This document shows, in pieces, positions 37,127 to 46,337 of a DNA stretch of 64,000 nt. Under the pieces are notes generated by a model. That model was not told the origin of the DNA. It searched no databases and saw only the letters and a program-made list of their open reading frames with translations. A program made the position numbers and the translations under genes. Numbering within the stretch: the stretch's first letter is position 1; each line of letters opens with the position of its first letter. The DNA comes from UBA1479 sp963972065 (GTDB lineage Bacteria; Pseudomonadota; Alphaproteobacteria; Rhodospirillales; Casp-alpha2). Location of the stretch: NCBI GenBank assembly GCA_963972065.1, contig CAXAVJ010000001.1, forward strand, positions 1 through 64,000, in the 5' to 3' direction.

Positions 37127-38302
37127 CTAGACCACCACGCAACGGTTGCATGGAGTAATGCGGCCGCGCTTTTCCGAGAGGTGAGAGTCGCGCAGACGCT
37201 CGTAGGCTTCACCGGTCCAAAGCTCGGAAAGGTCGTTTTCCAGGACGTTCCCGACGGACAGGCTGGACAGATAGTCCACGTCGCAGGGGTTGGCGCGGCC
37301 ATCCCACCAAACGAACATTCGTCTCCACAAATCGGAACAAGGGGCGGTGACGCCGGTTGGTTCGGCGTCGTAGACGCTTTCCCATGGGTTATAGTCGACG
37401 AAGGCGACCTGATCCGCATATTGGTGCCAGAAGGCATCGATCTCCATGAAGTTCTGTTCGGCGGAGAACTTCACGCCGGACACGCGGGTGATCGTCCGCG
37501 ATTTGGGATAATGCTTGGCCCGGATCTCGGCGAACTGGCGGATGTTGTTGAGAACGTGATCGAGCTCTCCGTTGACGCGCAACCGGCGGTACAGATCGGC
37601 GTCCGCCGCATCGGCGGAAAAAACCACCGTATTGGGTTCCGCCGATAACAGGGCGTGGGCGCGGCGTTCGTCCAGGTACCAGGCATTGGTGTTGATCTTA
37701 AGCCCGAGGAATTTCCCCGCGGCATAGGCCAACATCTGGTCGATGTCCTTGCACAGCAGGGGTTCGCCGCGCGACGCTAGGGTTACGGCCTCGACATGAC
37801 CTTCGATCTGGTCGACGACCCGGCGGAAGGTGTCGATGTCCATACGGCCCTTGTGTCCGCCCTTGCGGTCCTGCAACGCCGGGTCCGTCTGGTAACAGAA
37901 CACGCAGCGGTAATTGCACACCGAGGTCGGCTCGATCTGCACGCAGGGCGGATAGGCATCGACCTTATGGATTTCGGGAAAAATGTCGTAGCGGTAGCGG
38001 TAGAACAGATAGTCGGCGAGGCGGCCGTCATCGACGTGGCGCACTTCCTCGACGATATGCGAACGCAGATGAAACCGCCGTCCGGCGCCGACGGCATCCG
38101 GTGCCTCTTCCGCCAAAAGATCGGCACACGCGGTTTCGACGATCTGACGCCGGTAGGCGTCCATGGATAGATCCGCCATGCGCTCCGTCAGCGCGCGAAC
38201 CCGAACCAGGGCGGCCTCCGCGCCGGCGCCGGATCCTGAAAGCTCCAGGATGCTTTCTGCCTTATTGTAGGTCGAGGGTGCGCCGGAATTTATCTGAACC
38301 AT
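37127..38302 (-). CDS. Radical SAM/SPASM domain protein (first)
   Basis: The 391-residue protein has the radical SAM cluster motif CNYRCVFC near residue 134, preceded by CVQIEPTSV. TLASRGEPLLCKDI follows as the SAM-binding region. The C-terminus has several cysteines (APCSDLW, NPCDVDYLSSL, TPCNRCVVV) typical of a SPASM auxiliary cluster site. Such enzymes perform dehydrogenation, epimerisation or peptide modification; SPASM-type members also occur in sugar loci. The ATG at 38302 has a GGAAACGA segment just before it. The substrate is unknown. Confidence 0.82.
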   Translation of the reverse strand: MVQINSGAPSTYNKAESILELSGSGAGAEAALVRVRALTERMADLSMDAYRRQIVETACADLLAEEAPDAVGAGRRFHLRSHIVEEVRHVDDGRLADYLFYRYRYDIFPEIHKVDAYPPCVQIEPTSVCNYRCVFCYQTDPALQDRKGGHKGRMDIDTFRRVVDQIEGHVEAVTLASRGEPLLCKDIDQMLAYAAGKFLGLKINTNAWYLDERRAHALLSAEPNTVVFSADAADADLYRRLRVNGELDHVLNNIRQFAEIRAKHYPKSRTITRVSGVKFSAEQNFMEIDAFWHQYADQVAFVDYNPWESVYDAEPTGVTAPCSDLWRRMFVWWDGRANPCDVDYLSSLSVGNVLENDLSELWTGEAYERLRDSHLSEKRGRITPCNRCVVV

Positions 38303-38331
38303 TCGTTTCCATTTTATGCTGTGGCCGACAG

Positions 38332-39048
38332 TCACTCGCCGCCGGCTGCAGTCAATACCTCTCCGGTTACATATGTGTTGGATGCCGACCCCAACCAAAA
38401 GATAAATTCGGCAATTTCCTCAGGTGTTGCCATGCGGTTCATGGGAATGAGTGCCGCCCGCTCCGCCACCGACTTGCCATCGACATGAGCGTGAATGCGG
38501 GTGCCGGTAACGCCGATGCGCAGGACATTTGTTAGCACGTTGCGCGCCGCCCAGTCGCGGCAGACGCGCGGGATGAATTCCTGCGCATGCTTCGACAGCG
38601 AATAGGCGAAGGTGTCACGCCCGCCGCCGAATTTCACGCCGATGCTTGATCCGTGAACGATCCGCCCCCAGCCGCGCTCGGCCATTGCTGGTCCCATCGC
38701 CTGCATCAATAGCAGACCAGGAAGCAGGTTGACACGCAGGCAGTCGAGAACGTCTTCAACGGTGAAGGCGTTGAACGAGACCGCGGGAACGTAGGCGGCC
38801 AAATTGATCAGCACATCCGCCTCGCTAAACAGTTTCGGCCGGGAGGCGATTTCACCTTCAAGGGCGCCGGCGTCGGCATAATCAATCTGCAGCGGCGTGA
38901 CCATTCCCGCCCCATCGATCAGCGCCTCCAGTTCCGGGCGCGCAGTCCGAAAGTGGGCGACGATTCGATGGCCGCCTTCCGCAATGTAGCGGCGGCACAC
39001 GGCCAATCCGATGTCCGAACTCGCCCCGGTGATGAAGACGGTCTTCAT
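38332..39048 (-). CDS. Short-chain dehydrogenase (PtmA-like)
   Basis: This classical SDR of 238 residues shows the cofactor motif FITGASSDIGLAV, NLAAYVPAVSF near residue 83, the catalytic serine in VHGSSIGVKF near 133 and YSLSKHA (Tyr/Lys) near 147. It precedes a CMP-sugar synthase-like gene in the same order as ptmA-ptmB in Campylobacter flagellin glycan loci. A role in preparing an acidic nine-carbon or related sugar is inferred from that pairing. It lies 30 bases upstream of the radical SAM gene. Confidence 0.8.
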   Translation of the reverse strand: MKTVFITGASSDIGLAVCRRYIAEGGHRIVAHFRTARPELEALIDGAGMVTPLQIDYADAGALEGEIASRPKLFSEADVLINLAAYVPAVSFNAFTVEDVLDCLRVNLLPGLLLMQAMGPAMAERGWGRIVHGSSIGVKFGGGRDTFAYSLSKHAQEFIPRVCRDWAARNVLTNVLRIGVTGTRIHAHVDGKSVAERAALIPMNRMATPEEIAEFIFWLGSASNTYVTGEVLTAAGGE

Positions 39049-39055
39049 GAAAGCG

Positions 39056-39790
39056 TCAACGTCCGTGGGTTTTTAGCCAGTATTCCGCTTGCGGCATCTG
39101 GTAGGCGTAATCGACATCCAATCCCCCTTCTTGTTTCAGAGGGTAAATCTTCTGGCCCATCCATTGCTGTGGCTTCAGGCCTTCTTCCAGGTTGTCGAGA
39201 TTGTGCGGCCGAATGATGGAAACACCCATGTCCGCGAACCAGACCTCGCCTTGGGAATCTCGGTCGCAGTTCAAGGTCTTGGGGTCACCGAAAGTTTCAA
39301 ACGGAACGAAGGGGTGAAGCAGTCCGTCTTCGGCGATGCGCCGCGCGCGCAGGGGGCTCCACATGTTGTAGCAGGACACGGTCACCGCGGAATCGTAGTC
39401 CGGGTTATCACGCAAGACCTGAATGCCTTCTTCGATCTGTGCCGCGGCGATCGTCGGTGCATTGGCCATCAGCAGGACGTATAGCTCAGGGACTTTTCCT
39501 TCCTGCGCGAGGGCCTGGGTGATGACTTCGTGAGCATGTTGGTACGCGTGTTCGCCCAGGGCTTCCTTGGTGCACAGGTAGTCTGGCCGGTCGATGATTT
39601 CCGCCCCGTATTTCCGGGCGATATCCTTAATCGCATCGGAATCGGTCGAAGTGTAAATCCTTCCGACGTTGGGGGCGTCGGCAGCGGCAATCAAGGGATA
39701 AGCAACCATGGGCTTTCCGAGCAGCGGATAAACGTTTTTCCCGGGAAACCCGGTCGATCCTTCGCGGCCAATAAGGATTGCGACGATCAT
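39056..39790 (-). CDS. Acylneuraminate cytidylyltransferase family protein (PtmB-like)
   Basis: CMP-sugar synthases activate 2-keto-3-deoxy acids with CTP. The 244-residue protein begins IVAILIGREGSTGFPGKNVYPLLGKPM, a variant of the family P-loop-like signature with its conserved lysine. It has LLMANAPTI near residue 106 and the metal aspartates in WFADMGVSI near residue 192. It follows the PtmA-like SDR by seven bases. The window has two other such enzymes (45639 and 62243), so this one probably activates a different acid. Confidence 0.82.
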   Translation of the reverse strand: MIVAILIGREGSTGFPGKNVYPLLGKPMVAYPLIAAADAPNVGRIYTSTDSDAIKDIARKYGAEIIDRPDYLCTKEALGEHAYQHAHEVITQALAQEGKVPELYVLLMANAPTIAAAQIEEGIQVLRDNPDYDSAVTVSCYNMWSPLRARRIAEDGLLHPFVPFETFGDPKTLNCDRDSQGEVWFADMGVSIIRPHNLDNLEEGLKPQQWMGQKIYPLKQEGGLDVDYAYQMPQAEYWLKTHGR

Positions 39791-40659
39791 GATCCTTCTG
39801 TCCTTCTGACAAATATGTGGTTGTAGATGTTGGCGTGTTCCGTGCCGTCGAACATGGGGCTGCGTCGTTTTTCCAGGAGCGTCATCCCAGCGTCGTCGAA
39901 TTTCTTGATGATACGCTGGGTTTCCTCCGACAGCGACGTATCCAGCTCGACAAGCACCGACTTTAGCTGAGGGTTTGAGAGCGTACGAACGGCGCCGTCG
40001 ATGATTCGTTCCTCGATGCCATCGACATCAATCTTCAGGTGGTTGGGGCACGGGGCGCTGAAGAGTTCGATGAAGCTGTCCAAGGACAAGCCGACAGCCC
40101 TCTGTTTAAAGGCGGCCTCAAAGGTTTTTCCGTCTGATCCGACTGCCGTCGCAAAGCTGGCCATCGAATGCGCAAACCCCACGTCGCGCAAATGTAGTTG
40201 ATCCAAAGTATTCTTGTCGTTGAGCGCTAGGCAATAAGCCTGAACCCGGTCTTCCAGCGCGTTTTCTTGGATATTGCGGCTCAACAAGTAGTAGTTCGCG
40301 GCACTCGGTTCGAACGCGAGAACCATGAGATTTTTCTTGCACGCCGCGTAGAGGGAATAGACGCCCATATTGGCGCCAACGTCGTATAAAACGTCAGTGT
40401 CTCCGAACCTGTCGATCCACTGGATGGTTTCCGGCTCCTTGGTCAGAAGGGTTTCCGCCCGCCATCGGGCAAGGTCGCCCAGACAGTAGAACCGGATCGG
40501 TCCACGCGCGGTGTCGATGATCTCTATCGTTGCGTCGATGCCTTCAACATCCATCGCTTGACGGAGAACGTTGCGGATGCGGATGCCCCAATCGCGTCCG
40601 AACAGATTGATGAACAGGCGCAACGTCGAGACGATCAGTTTTTTAAGAATCGATTTCAA
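39787..40659 (-). CDS. FkbM-family methyltransferase
   Basis: The 290-residue protein has an N-terminal basic amphipathic stretch and then the FkbM core: VLYDVGANMGVYSLYAA near residue 92 and LAFEPSAANYYLLSRNI near 115. FkbM enzymes O-methylate sugars and other hydroxyl groups. The TTG start at 40659 is supported by AGGAG on the minus strand with an eight-base spacer (within the palindrome AGGAGCTCCT at 40663-40672). It overlaps the cytidylyltransferase gene by four bases. The base composition here is visibly less GC-rich than at the left end. Confidence 0.82.
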   Translation of the reverse strand: MKSILKKLIVSTLRLFINLFGRDWGIRIRNVLRQAMDVEGIDATIEIIDTARGPIRFYCLGDLARWRAETLLTKEPETIQWIDRFGDTDVLYDVGANMGVYSLYAACKKNLMVLAFEPSAANYYLLSRNIQENALEDRVQAYCLALNDKNTLDQLHLRDVGFAHSMASFATAVGSDGKTFEAAFKQRAVGLSLDSFIELFSAPCPNHLKIDVDGIEERIIDGAVRTLSNPQLKSVLVELDTSLSEETQRIIKKFDDAGMTLLEKRRSPMFDGTEHANIYNHIFVRRTEGS

Positions 40660-40683
40660 GTGAGGAGCTCCTAGGCGAAAGGC

Positions 40684-41577
40684 TTAATCGTTGCCCGGAG
40701 TGCTTTGATCGCGAAGCGCTGGATCGAGGTGCTGTAGGCAATCCATGAGGCCGAGCCCAAGATCAACGTAGGTGTTACGCGTCAACTTTCGGCCCAATCT
40801 CGGCATGTAATGATAAGGCGTCTGAGTATAGTGGCCGGCCATTGTGCCGTCGCCAGTTTTAATTTCGACGTCGCCGCCCATGATCTCGCGGATCATTTCC
40901 AACATCGCCCGGCTGGTTATCCTTTCACGCCCCATCAGGTGAATGATCTCGTTGGCGAACTCCGGCGCGAGAATATCAACCGATGCTTCGGCGGCATCCA
41001 GTGCGTGAATGTATTCGCGTACCTCGTCACCAGTTCCGGGATAATCCAGGCGGCGCTCGTTCAAGGCTTGGCGTAAAAGCCGATTAATGGCGTTGCTGGT
41101 ATCGGCGCGCGACCCGTATAGGGAACCGTACCGCAGGATCGTGTAGGCTAGGCCGAAGCGTTCGTTGTAATCTTGTGTCAGAAGTTCGCTCGCCTGTTTC
41201 GACGTGCGGTAGAACGATCCCTGGCTGCTGTATACATAGATCGAACTCGCGAGCACGATCCGCGAAACCTCGGCGGCGCGCGCAGCTTCCAGGACGTTTA
41301 GTGTGCCCATGATGTTGACCCGCACGGTCTCGGTGGGTTTATTCATCGCCTCGTTGATATCTGCCAGCGCTGCCATGTGGTACACGACTTCGCATCCGTC
41401 CAGCGCCGCGGCGACCTGTGCTGGGTCGGTGATATCCCCTGTCACCATGGTCTGCATCGGTTGATAGTACTGTGACGGGCATACGTCGAATATCACGACG
41501 TCGTGGTTGGCCTTTGTTAGGGCATCGGCGACGTGGCTGCCGAGAAACCCGGAACCGCCGGTTACCATTATCTTCAT
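40684..41577 (-). CDS. NAD-dependent nucleotide-sugar epimerase/dehydratase
   Basis: This extended SDR of 297 residues starts KIMVTGGSGFLGSHVADAL. It has VVYHMAALADINEA near residue 65, the serine region VLASSIYVYSSQ near 117 and the YRTSK catalytic pair near 129. It resembles GalE-type 4-epimerases but is shorter, and its substrate cannot be assigned. It lies between an FkbM methyltransferase and a hydroxyacid dehydrogenase, with which it overlaps (ATGA). Confidence 0.8.
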   Translation of the reverse strand: MKIMVTGGSGFLGSHVADALTKANHDVVIFDVCPSQYYQPMQTMVTGDITDPAQVAAALDGCEVVYHMAALADINEAMNKPTETVRVNIMGTLNVLEAARAAEVSRIVLASSIYVYSSQGSFYRTSKQASELLTQDYNERFGLAYTILRYGSLYGSRADTSNAINRLLRQALNERRLDYPGTGDEVREYIHALDAAEASVDILAPEFANEIIHLMGRERITSRAMLEMIREIMGGDVEIKTGDGTMAGHYTQTPYHYMPRLGRKLTRNTYVDLGLGLMDCLQHLDPALRDQSTPGND

Positions 41578-42566
41578 GAGTGCCGCCTTTTCATTTTAGC
41601 CAGTTCATACTCCTCTTCGGGGGCTGGACACGCCAGGGGCTGGCCGTTCAGAAAACGAAGCGCCTCTTGCGCCGCTTCGATCTCCATCTGCGCCCGGCAA
41701 TCGCGTGTCATGGACCCCATATGGCAGGTCAGAATGACGTTGGGCACGGACGTCAGTTCGCCGGTATAAGGTTCGGTCTCGAAAACATCAACCGCAGCAC
41801 CCGCAATAATCCCATTGCGTAAGGCATGCGCGAGGGCGTTCTCGTTGATGATGCCGCCCCGCGCAGTGTTGATCAGAATCGCGTTTTCTTTCATCGTTGC
41901 GATCTGAGGGGCCGCGATCAAGTTGAGTGTTTCTGGTGTCAGTGGGACGTGAAGGCTGACGATATCACATTCGCGCAGAATTGTTTCCAGATCGGACCAT
42001 TCGACCTGGCCGTTCAGGTCGTCGTTCGGGAGCAGGTCGCTTGCAAGAATGCGCGCGTTCGGGAAGGCCCCCTTCACGTGTCGCACGACCCGCGTGCCGA
42101 TGCGTCCGGTTCCGAAGATTCCGATGGTGCATAGGTCGAGGCGTCGCCCCATGTGACGCGCCCATTTCCCCTGGCGCATGCCCGCGTCAACTTGACAGAT
42201 GCCGCGTGCCGCGTCGATCATCAGGCCTAGTGTCAGTTCCGCGACGGCTGGTGACGGGGCATCCGGCGTATAGGAAATGGCGATCCCGCGATCACGGGCG
42301 GTTAGAAGGTCCACGCTGTCCAGGCCGATGCCGACACGGCAGATCGCTTTGAGGTTGCGGCATCGCGCCATGACGTCTGCGGTGATTGGTTCGGTGCCAG
42401 CGATGACGATATCGTGGTCACCGATAATGTCCGCAACCTCGCTTGGCTGAAGTTTCCGGCCCAGCGGGTTGATGGTGAAGTCGGCGCGGGACCCTTCTAG
42501 AAGGGTCAATGGCGTGGCGCTCGCCTCACCGAAGGGAACGGTCGTGATGATGAGCGATTGGTTCAC
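41574..42566 (-). CDS. D-2-hydroxyacid dehydrogenase (SerA-like)
   Basis: The 330-residue protein has the NAD-binding motif GIFGTGRIGTRVV near residue 148 and the family signatures VSLHVPLTPETLNLI near 204 and LINTARGGIINE near 227. The active-site histidine is in LTCHMGSMT. A GTG start with AAGGA upstream is used. The C-terminus is basic and extended. It may oxidise or reduce a hydroxyacid precursor or substituent (for example a glyceryl- or lactyl-type group) for the glycan; this is inferred from context. Confidence 0.82.
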   Translation of the reverse strand: MNQSLIITTVPFGEASATPLTLLEGSRADFTINPLGRKLQPSEVADIIGDHDIVIAGTEPITADVMARCRNLKAICRVGIGLDSVDLLTARDRGIAISYTPDAPSPAVAELTLGLMIDAARGICQVDAGMRQGKWARHMGRRLDLCTIGIFGTGRIGTRVVRHVKGAFPNARILASDLLPNDDLNGQVEWSDLETILRECDIVSLHVPLTPETLNLIAAPQIATMKENAILINTARGGIINENALAHALRNGIIAGAAVDVFETEPYTGELTSVPNVILTCHMGSMTRDCRAQMEIEAAQEALRFLNGQPLACPAPEEEYELAKMKRRHS

Positions 42567-42613
42567 GAGAGCTTTGGGTCCTTAAATTGATTGCGGGACT
42601 TGCAGATCGGCGG

Positions 42614-44458
42614 TTACTGGGCAGCAGAATTCTCGGACGGCTGGTCGGCGCCGAATTCCTGGGCATCAAGCATCCATCGGTAAAGCCCATCCATCCGGTA
42701 AAGCTTGTCGTGGTTTCCGACCGCCTCGACCGAACCTTTGTTCATGACGACAATTTTGTCCGCGTTGCGGATGGTCGACAGGCGATGGGCGACGACGATG
42801 ATCGTTTTCTTGCCGTGAAATTCGATTAATGTTCGCTTGATCGCGGATTCCGTGATGGCGTCCAGCTGGCTTGTCGCTTCGTCCAGGATGAGAATATCAG
42901 GGTCGGCGAGGATCGCTCGGGCGATGGCAATCCGTTGTTTCTGGCCGCCGGACAATTGATTTCCATCGTCCCCCAGCTTGGTGTCTAGTTGATCGGGCAA
43001 TTGGCTGATGAAGTCGTTCGCGGCGGCGAAATTTACCGCGTCCCATATCATCTTTTCGGAAATGCCGTGAAGCCCGAACGTAAGATTACCGCGCACCGTG
43101 TCGTTGAATATGACGATGTTTTGGCTGACTGTACTGATGCGCTGGCGCCAGGAAGAGACGACGATATCCGTGAGGGGGCGTCCGTCGATGATTACGCGTC
43201 CTTTTTCGGGATCGCGCAGGCGCAGGATAAGCGACAGAATCGTGCTTTTGCCCGCACCGGACGGCCCAACAAGAGCGACGGTTTCGCCGCGTGCAATATC
43301 GAGATTCACACCTCTCAGCACGGCACCTCTCTCGGTGTCGTAAACGACTTCGACATCCCGCAGCGCTATAGATTTTTCAAACGCGCCGAACGTGACATCC
43401 CCATCTGGCAGGCGCGTTTTCTCCGCCGATAACAGGAAGCTCTGAATAGCCTCGAATGCATGGATATTGCCGCTGTACATGGCATGCGCGGTGACGATCC
43501 GCGTCACCGGCCCGAGCATCCGATATAGACAGAGAATGAAGAGAACGATTAGCCCGCTCCACTCCTTATCGCCCGCGTCGAACATAAGGCTTCCCAAGGC
43601 GATCAAGGCGCAGATGAATAATCCGGCACCGGTGGTGAAGACCGGGTTCTGCAACTCGGTCAAGGCAAGGCGCCGAGATTCGACGTAACGTAGATCCGCG
43701 ACCTTGCTCTCGAACCGATCGATCATGATTGCCTCGGCGTTGCGAAGTTTCACCAGTTCGAAGCCGCGCAGTGTTTCGTCGATTACGCTGTGGAGTGCCT
43801 CGAACACCCTCGTTAGGCGTTCCCCTGCCCAATAGAACCAGGGTTTGCCCAACTTTTTCATGGCGAGGAAACCGAGGCCCAGAGCGATCAACGCGGCGAG
43901 CGTCATCTGCCATGACAGGGCGACCATGAAGCTGGCGAAAAACACCACCAGCACGGTGCACATGATGATTTCGGCGACGGACCGGACCACTGCGGCGGCC
44001 CGCTGCGGGTGTTCCCGCAGCAGGGTTCTGGAGATCGCTGCATCATGCGACTGGGCGTGGGACAGATCGGAGCCGGTGAAGGCGCGATAAATCGTCGTCA
44101 TCAAACGGCATTGCACGTCTAACGGAATCAAGGCGGATAATGCTTGCGCTAAAAATTGAGTCACGCCCCGGACCAGGATCGCAGCAATCAGGGCAAGCAG
44201 TCCCCAGTACAACTGTTCTTCTCTCGGCAGCGTGGCGAAATGTTCCAAAAATCTATTCAGTCCGGGCACGTTTTTAAATACGGCTGAGTTGTCGCCCCCC
44301 TCGAGAATGGGGATCAGTATGCTTACGCTGAAGCCTTCGCTGACGGCGAGAATCAAGGACAGCACCGTTAGGAGGACAAGCCGAGCCTTTTCGGCCATGA
44401 CGATGTTGAAGACCGTCATCTCGTCGGCGCGACTTTCTGATTCGGTTTGCCTGGTCAT
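42614..44458 (-). CDS. ABC exporter/flippase, fused permease and ATPase (PglK/MsbA-like)
   Basis: The 614-residue half-transporter has about six membrane helices (residues 25-320) followed by an ATPase domain. Walker A is LVGPSGAGKST near residue 398, the signature NQLSGGQKQRIAIARA near 497 and Walker B ILILDEATSQLD near 520. Proteins of this shape flip lipid-linked oligosaccharides (PglK) or lipid A (MsbA). A Wzx flippase is already encoded at 15307, so this may serve a second glycan. It is coupled to the upstream aminotransferase (ATGA). Confidence 0.88.
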   Translation of the reverse strand: MTRQTESESRADEMTVFNIVMAEKARLVLLTVLSLILAVSEGFSVSILIPILEGGDNSAVFKNVPGLNRFLEHFATLPREEQLYWGLLALIAAILVRGVTQFLAQALSALIPLDVQCRLMTTIYRAFTGSDLSHAQSHDAAISRTLLREHPQRAAAVVRSVAEIIMCTVLVVFFASFMVALSWQMTLAALIALGLGFLAMKKLGKPWFYWAGERLTRVFEALHSVIDETLRGFELVKLRNAEAIMIDRFESKVADLRYVESRRLALTELQNPVFTTGAGLFICALIALGSLMFDAGDKEWSGLIVLFILCLYRMLGPVTRIVTAHAMYSGNIHAFEAIQSFLLSAEKTRLPDGDVTFGAFEKSIALRDVEVVYDTERGAVLRGVNLDIARGETVALVGPSGAGKSTILSLILRLRDPEKGRVIIDGRPLTDIVVSSWRQRISTVSQNIVIFNDTVRGNLTFGLHGISEKMIWDAVNFAAANDFISQLPDQLDTKLGDDGNQLSGGQKQRIAIARAILADPDILILDEATSQLDAITESAIKRTLIEFHGKKTIIVVAHRLSTIRNADKIVVMNKGSVEAVGNHDKLYRMDGLYRWMLDAQEFGADQPSENSAAQ

Positions 44459-45642
44459 AAGTTGGTCTTTTCAAAAATTTGGCGCAGGGCGAAGACGACA
44501 TGGTCGACGTCTCCGACGGACATTCCGGGATGCAATGGAAGGCTCAAGCAGCGCTGGTAATAGGCCTCGGCGCCGGAGAAATCATGGCCGCTCGAAGCGT
44601 TGTCGGTGTGGTAGGGCTGGTGATGTATGGGGATGTAATGAACCTGCGTGCCGACATCCCGGTCGCGCAACTTCTCCATCACCCATCGTCGCGATTTCCC
44701 GATCTTTTGAAAATCCAATAGGATGACGAATAAATGATTCGCCGAGCGCTCGATTTCCATCTGGCCGAACAGCGAGGCCACCCAGTCCAAGCCTGATAAC
44801 CGTTCCAGATAAGCCAGGGCAAGACTGCGCCGTTTGGCGATGAAGCTCGATAGCTTAGCCATTTGCGATATCCCGAGCGCCGCCTGTAATTCGGTCATGC
44901 GGTAGTTGAAGCCGAGACTTTGCTGTTCGTAATACCAGGGGTTTGGGTCGATGCCATCGAGTCCAAGCTCTCTGTTCCGCCACCGCGATGGGTCGCGCAC
45001 TAATCCGTGGTTACGCAGTTCCCGAAGCGCTTCGGCCAACCTGTCGCTGTTGGTCGTGATGGCGCCGCCTTCCGCCGTGGTGATGCTTTTGACCGGATGG
45101 AATGAAAACGCGCACATATCCGAGTGGGCACAAGAGCCGACGGCCGAGCCGTCTGAATCGACGGCGCCCAATGCATGGCAGGCATCTTCGATGACGGCGA
45201 ATCCTTCGGATTGAAAGGTTCCGTCGAGAACAGATAATCCTGCGAAGTGGACGGGGATTATAAGGTCCGGTCGCACACCGGCCCGACGAACGGTATCCGG
45301 CGTCATGCTCATGGAACGGGGATCCACATCGACCAGCGTCAGCGACGCGCCGCAATACAAGGCGGCATTCGCCGAAGCGATGAAACTAATATCCTGGGTC
45401 GCCACCTTTTTGCCGGGCCCGATGTCCAAGGCGAGGCAGGCAAGGTGAACTGCTGCGGTGCCACTGGAAACGGCGACGGCGTGAGCCGCACCTGTGGCGC
45501 GGCAAAGAGCCTCCTCGAACTCGGAGACTTTCGGCCCCTGGGTCAAAAAGGCAGAGTCGAGGACCTGGAGAACCTGTTCACGATCGGCGTCGTCAAGGAA
45601 CTGGCGCCCATATCCGCGGGTCATTTCGGGGTTGTGGGTCAT
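44455..45642 (-). CDS. pseC: UDP-4-amino-4,6-dideoxy-N-acetyl-altrosamine transaminase
   Basis: PseC transfers an amino group to C4 of the 4-keto sugar made by PseB on the way to pseudaminic acid. The 395-residue PLP enzyme has FLTQGPKVSEFEEALC near residue 33, VSSGTAAVHLACLAL near 60, QDISFIASANAALYCGA near 83 and the PLP lysine in FSFHPVKSITTAEGGAI near residue 185. The SFHxxKxITTAEGG segment is characteristic of PseC. It lies about 10 kb from the other pse genes and next to a NeuA-like and a divergent NeuB-like gene. Confidence 0.9.
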   Translation of the reverse strand: MTHNPEMTRGYGRQFLDDADREQVLQVLDSAFLTQGPKVSEFEEALCRATGAAHAVAVSSGTAAVHLACLALDIGPGKKVATQDISFIASANAALYCGASLTLVDVDPRSMSMTPDTVRRAGVRPDLIIPVHFAGLSVLDGTFQSEGFAVIEDACHALGAVDSDGSAVGSCAHSDMCAFSFHPVKSITTAEGGAITTNSDRLAEALRELRNHGLVRDPSRWRNRELGLDGIDPNPWYYEQQSLGFNYRMTELQAALGISQMAKLSSFIAKRRSLALAYLERLSGLDWVASLFGQMEIERSANHLFVILLDFQKIGKSRRWVMEKLRDRDVGTQVHYIPIHHQPYHTDNASSGHDFSGAEAYYQRCLSLPLHPGMSVGDVDHVVFALRQIFEKTNL

Positions 45643-46337
45643 GTCTTGACCTGCCGCCCGGCAAAGAATTCGGCAAGCTCGAAATCGGTCCGAGTGTCGA
45701 TATCGACTGCACGTTCAAAGGGGATGATCGAGCCGACGGTTTCGGGGGTCCAGAGCGCCAGGTTTCTGCGAAACCATTGTGTTTTCAGGACGACGACCGC
45801 GCCGTTCAATTGAAAGGTGTCAGGCATATCTTGGCGCCGCAGGTCGGCCAGCCGGTCGCCGATGACGGTCTTCAGGCACCCTTCCGGATTTATCGTGAAG
45901 GTCTGAAAAGGCGGGGCGAGCGTCTCGTTGACGCTGAGGCATGTCGGTGCGTCAGTTTCGACCAGACGCTCGATTGCGGCGTCGATGTCGGCCTCGTTCC
46001 GAAGTGGCGAGGACGCTTGTAGCACGACGACGAGATCATAGGCGGCGTCTATGGCGTCCAGGGCATGGATAATAACGGGATTGATGCTCGTCGTATCGGC
46101 GGCCAATTCCGGTGGCCGCGTGAACGGCGCCTCGGCGCCGGCCGTAACCGCTGCATCAATGATCTCCTGATCGTCGGAGGATACGACGATGCGGTCGAGA
46201 TAGGCACTCTTCAGCGCGGCGCGAATTGTCCAAGCGACCACGGGGACTCCGTTGAGTGGCAGCACGTTTTTCCGCGGGAGCCCTTTTGATCCGCCGCGCC
46301 CGAGGATCAGACCAAGAACCGACAGGTTGCGGATCAT
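45639..46337 (-). CDS. Acylneuraminate cytidylyltransferase (NeuA/PseF-like)
   Basis: This CMP-nonulosonate synthase-like protein of 232 residues begins VLGLILGRGGSKGLPRKNVLPLNG, the classic family signature. It has VVLQASSPLRNEADID near residue 95 and the acidic FERAVDIDTRTDFELAE near the C-terminus, whose aspartates bind the metal. The ATG at 46337 was chosen by overlap with the NeuB-like gene (ATGA). It is paired with that divergent synthase and with PseC, so it may activate pseudaminic acid or a second nonulosonic acid. Confidence 0.9.
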   Translation of the reverse strand: MIRNLSVLGLILGRGGSKGLPRKNVLPLNGVPVVAWTIRAALKSAYLDRIVVSSDDQEIIDAAVTAGAEAPFTRPPELAADTTSINPVIIHALDAIDAAYDLVVVLQASSPLRNEADIDAAIERLVETDAPTCLSVNETLAPPFQTFTINPEGCLKTVIGDRLADLRRQDMPDTFQLNGAVVVLKTQWFRRNLALWTPETVGSIIPFERAVDIDTRTDFELAEFFAGRQVKT

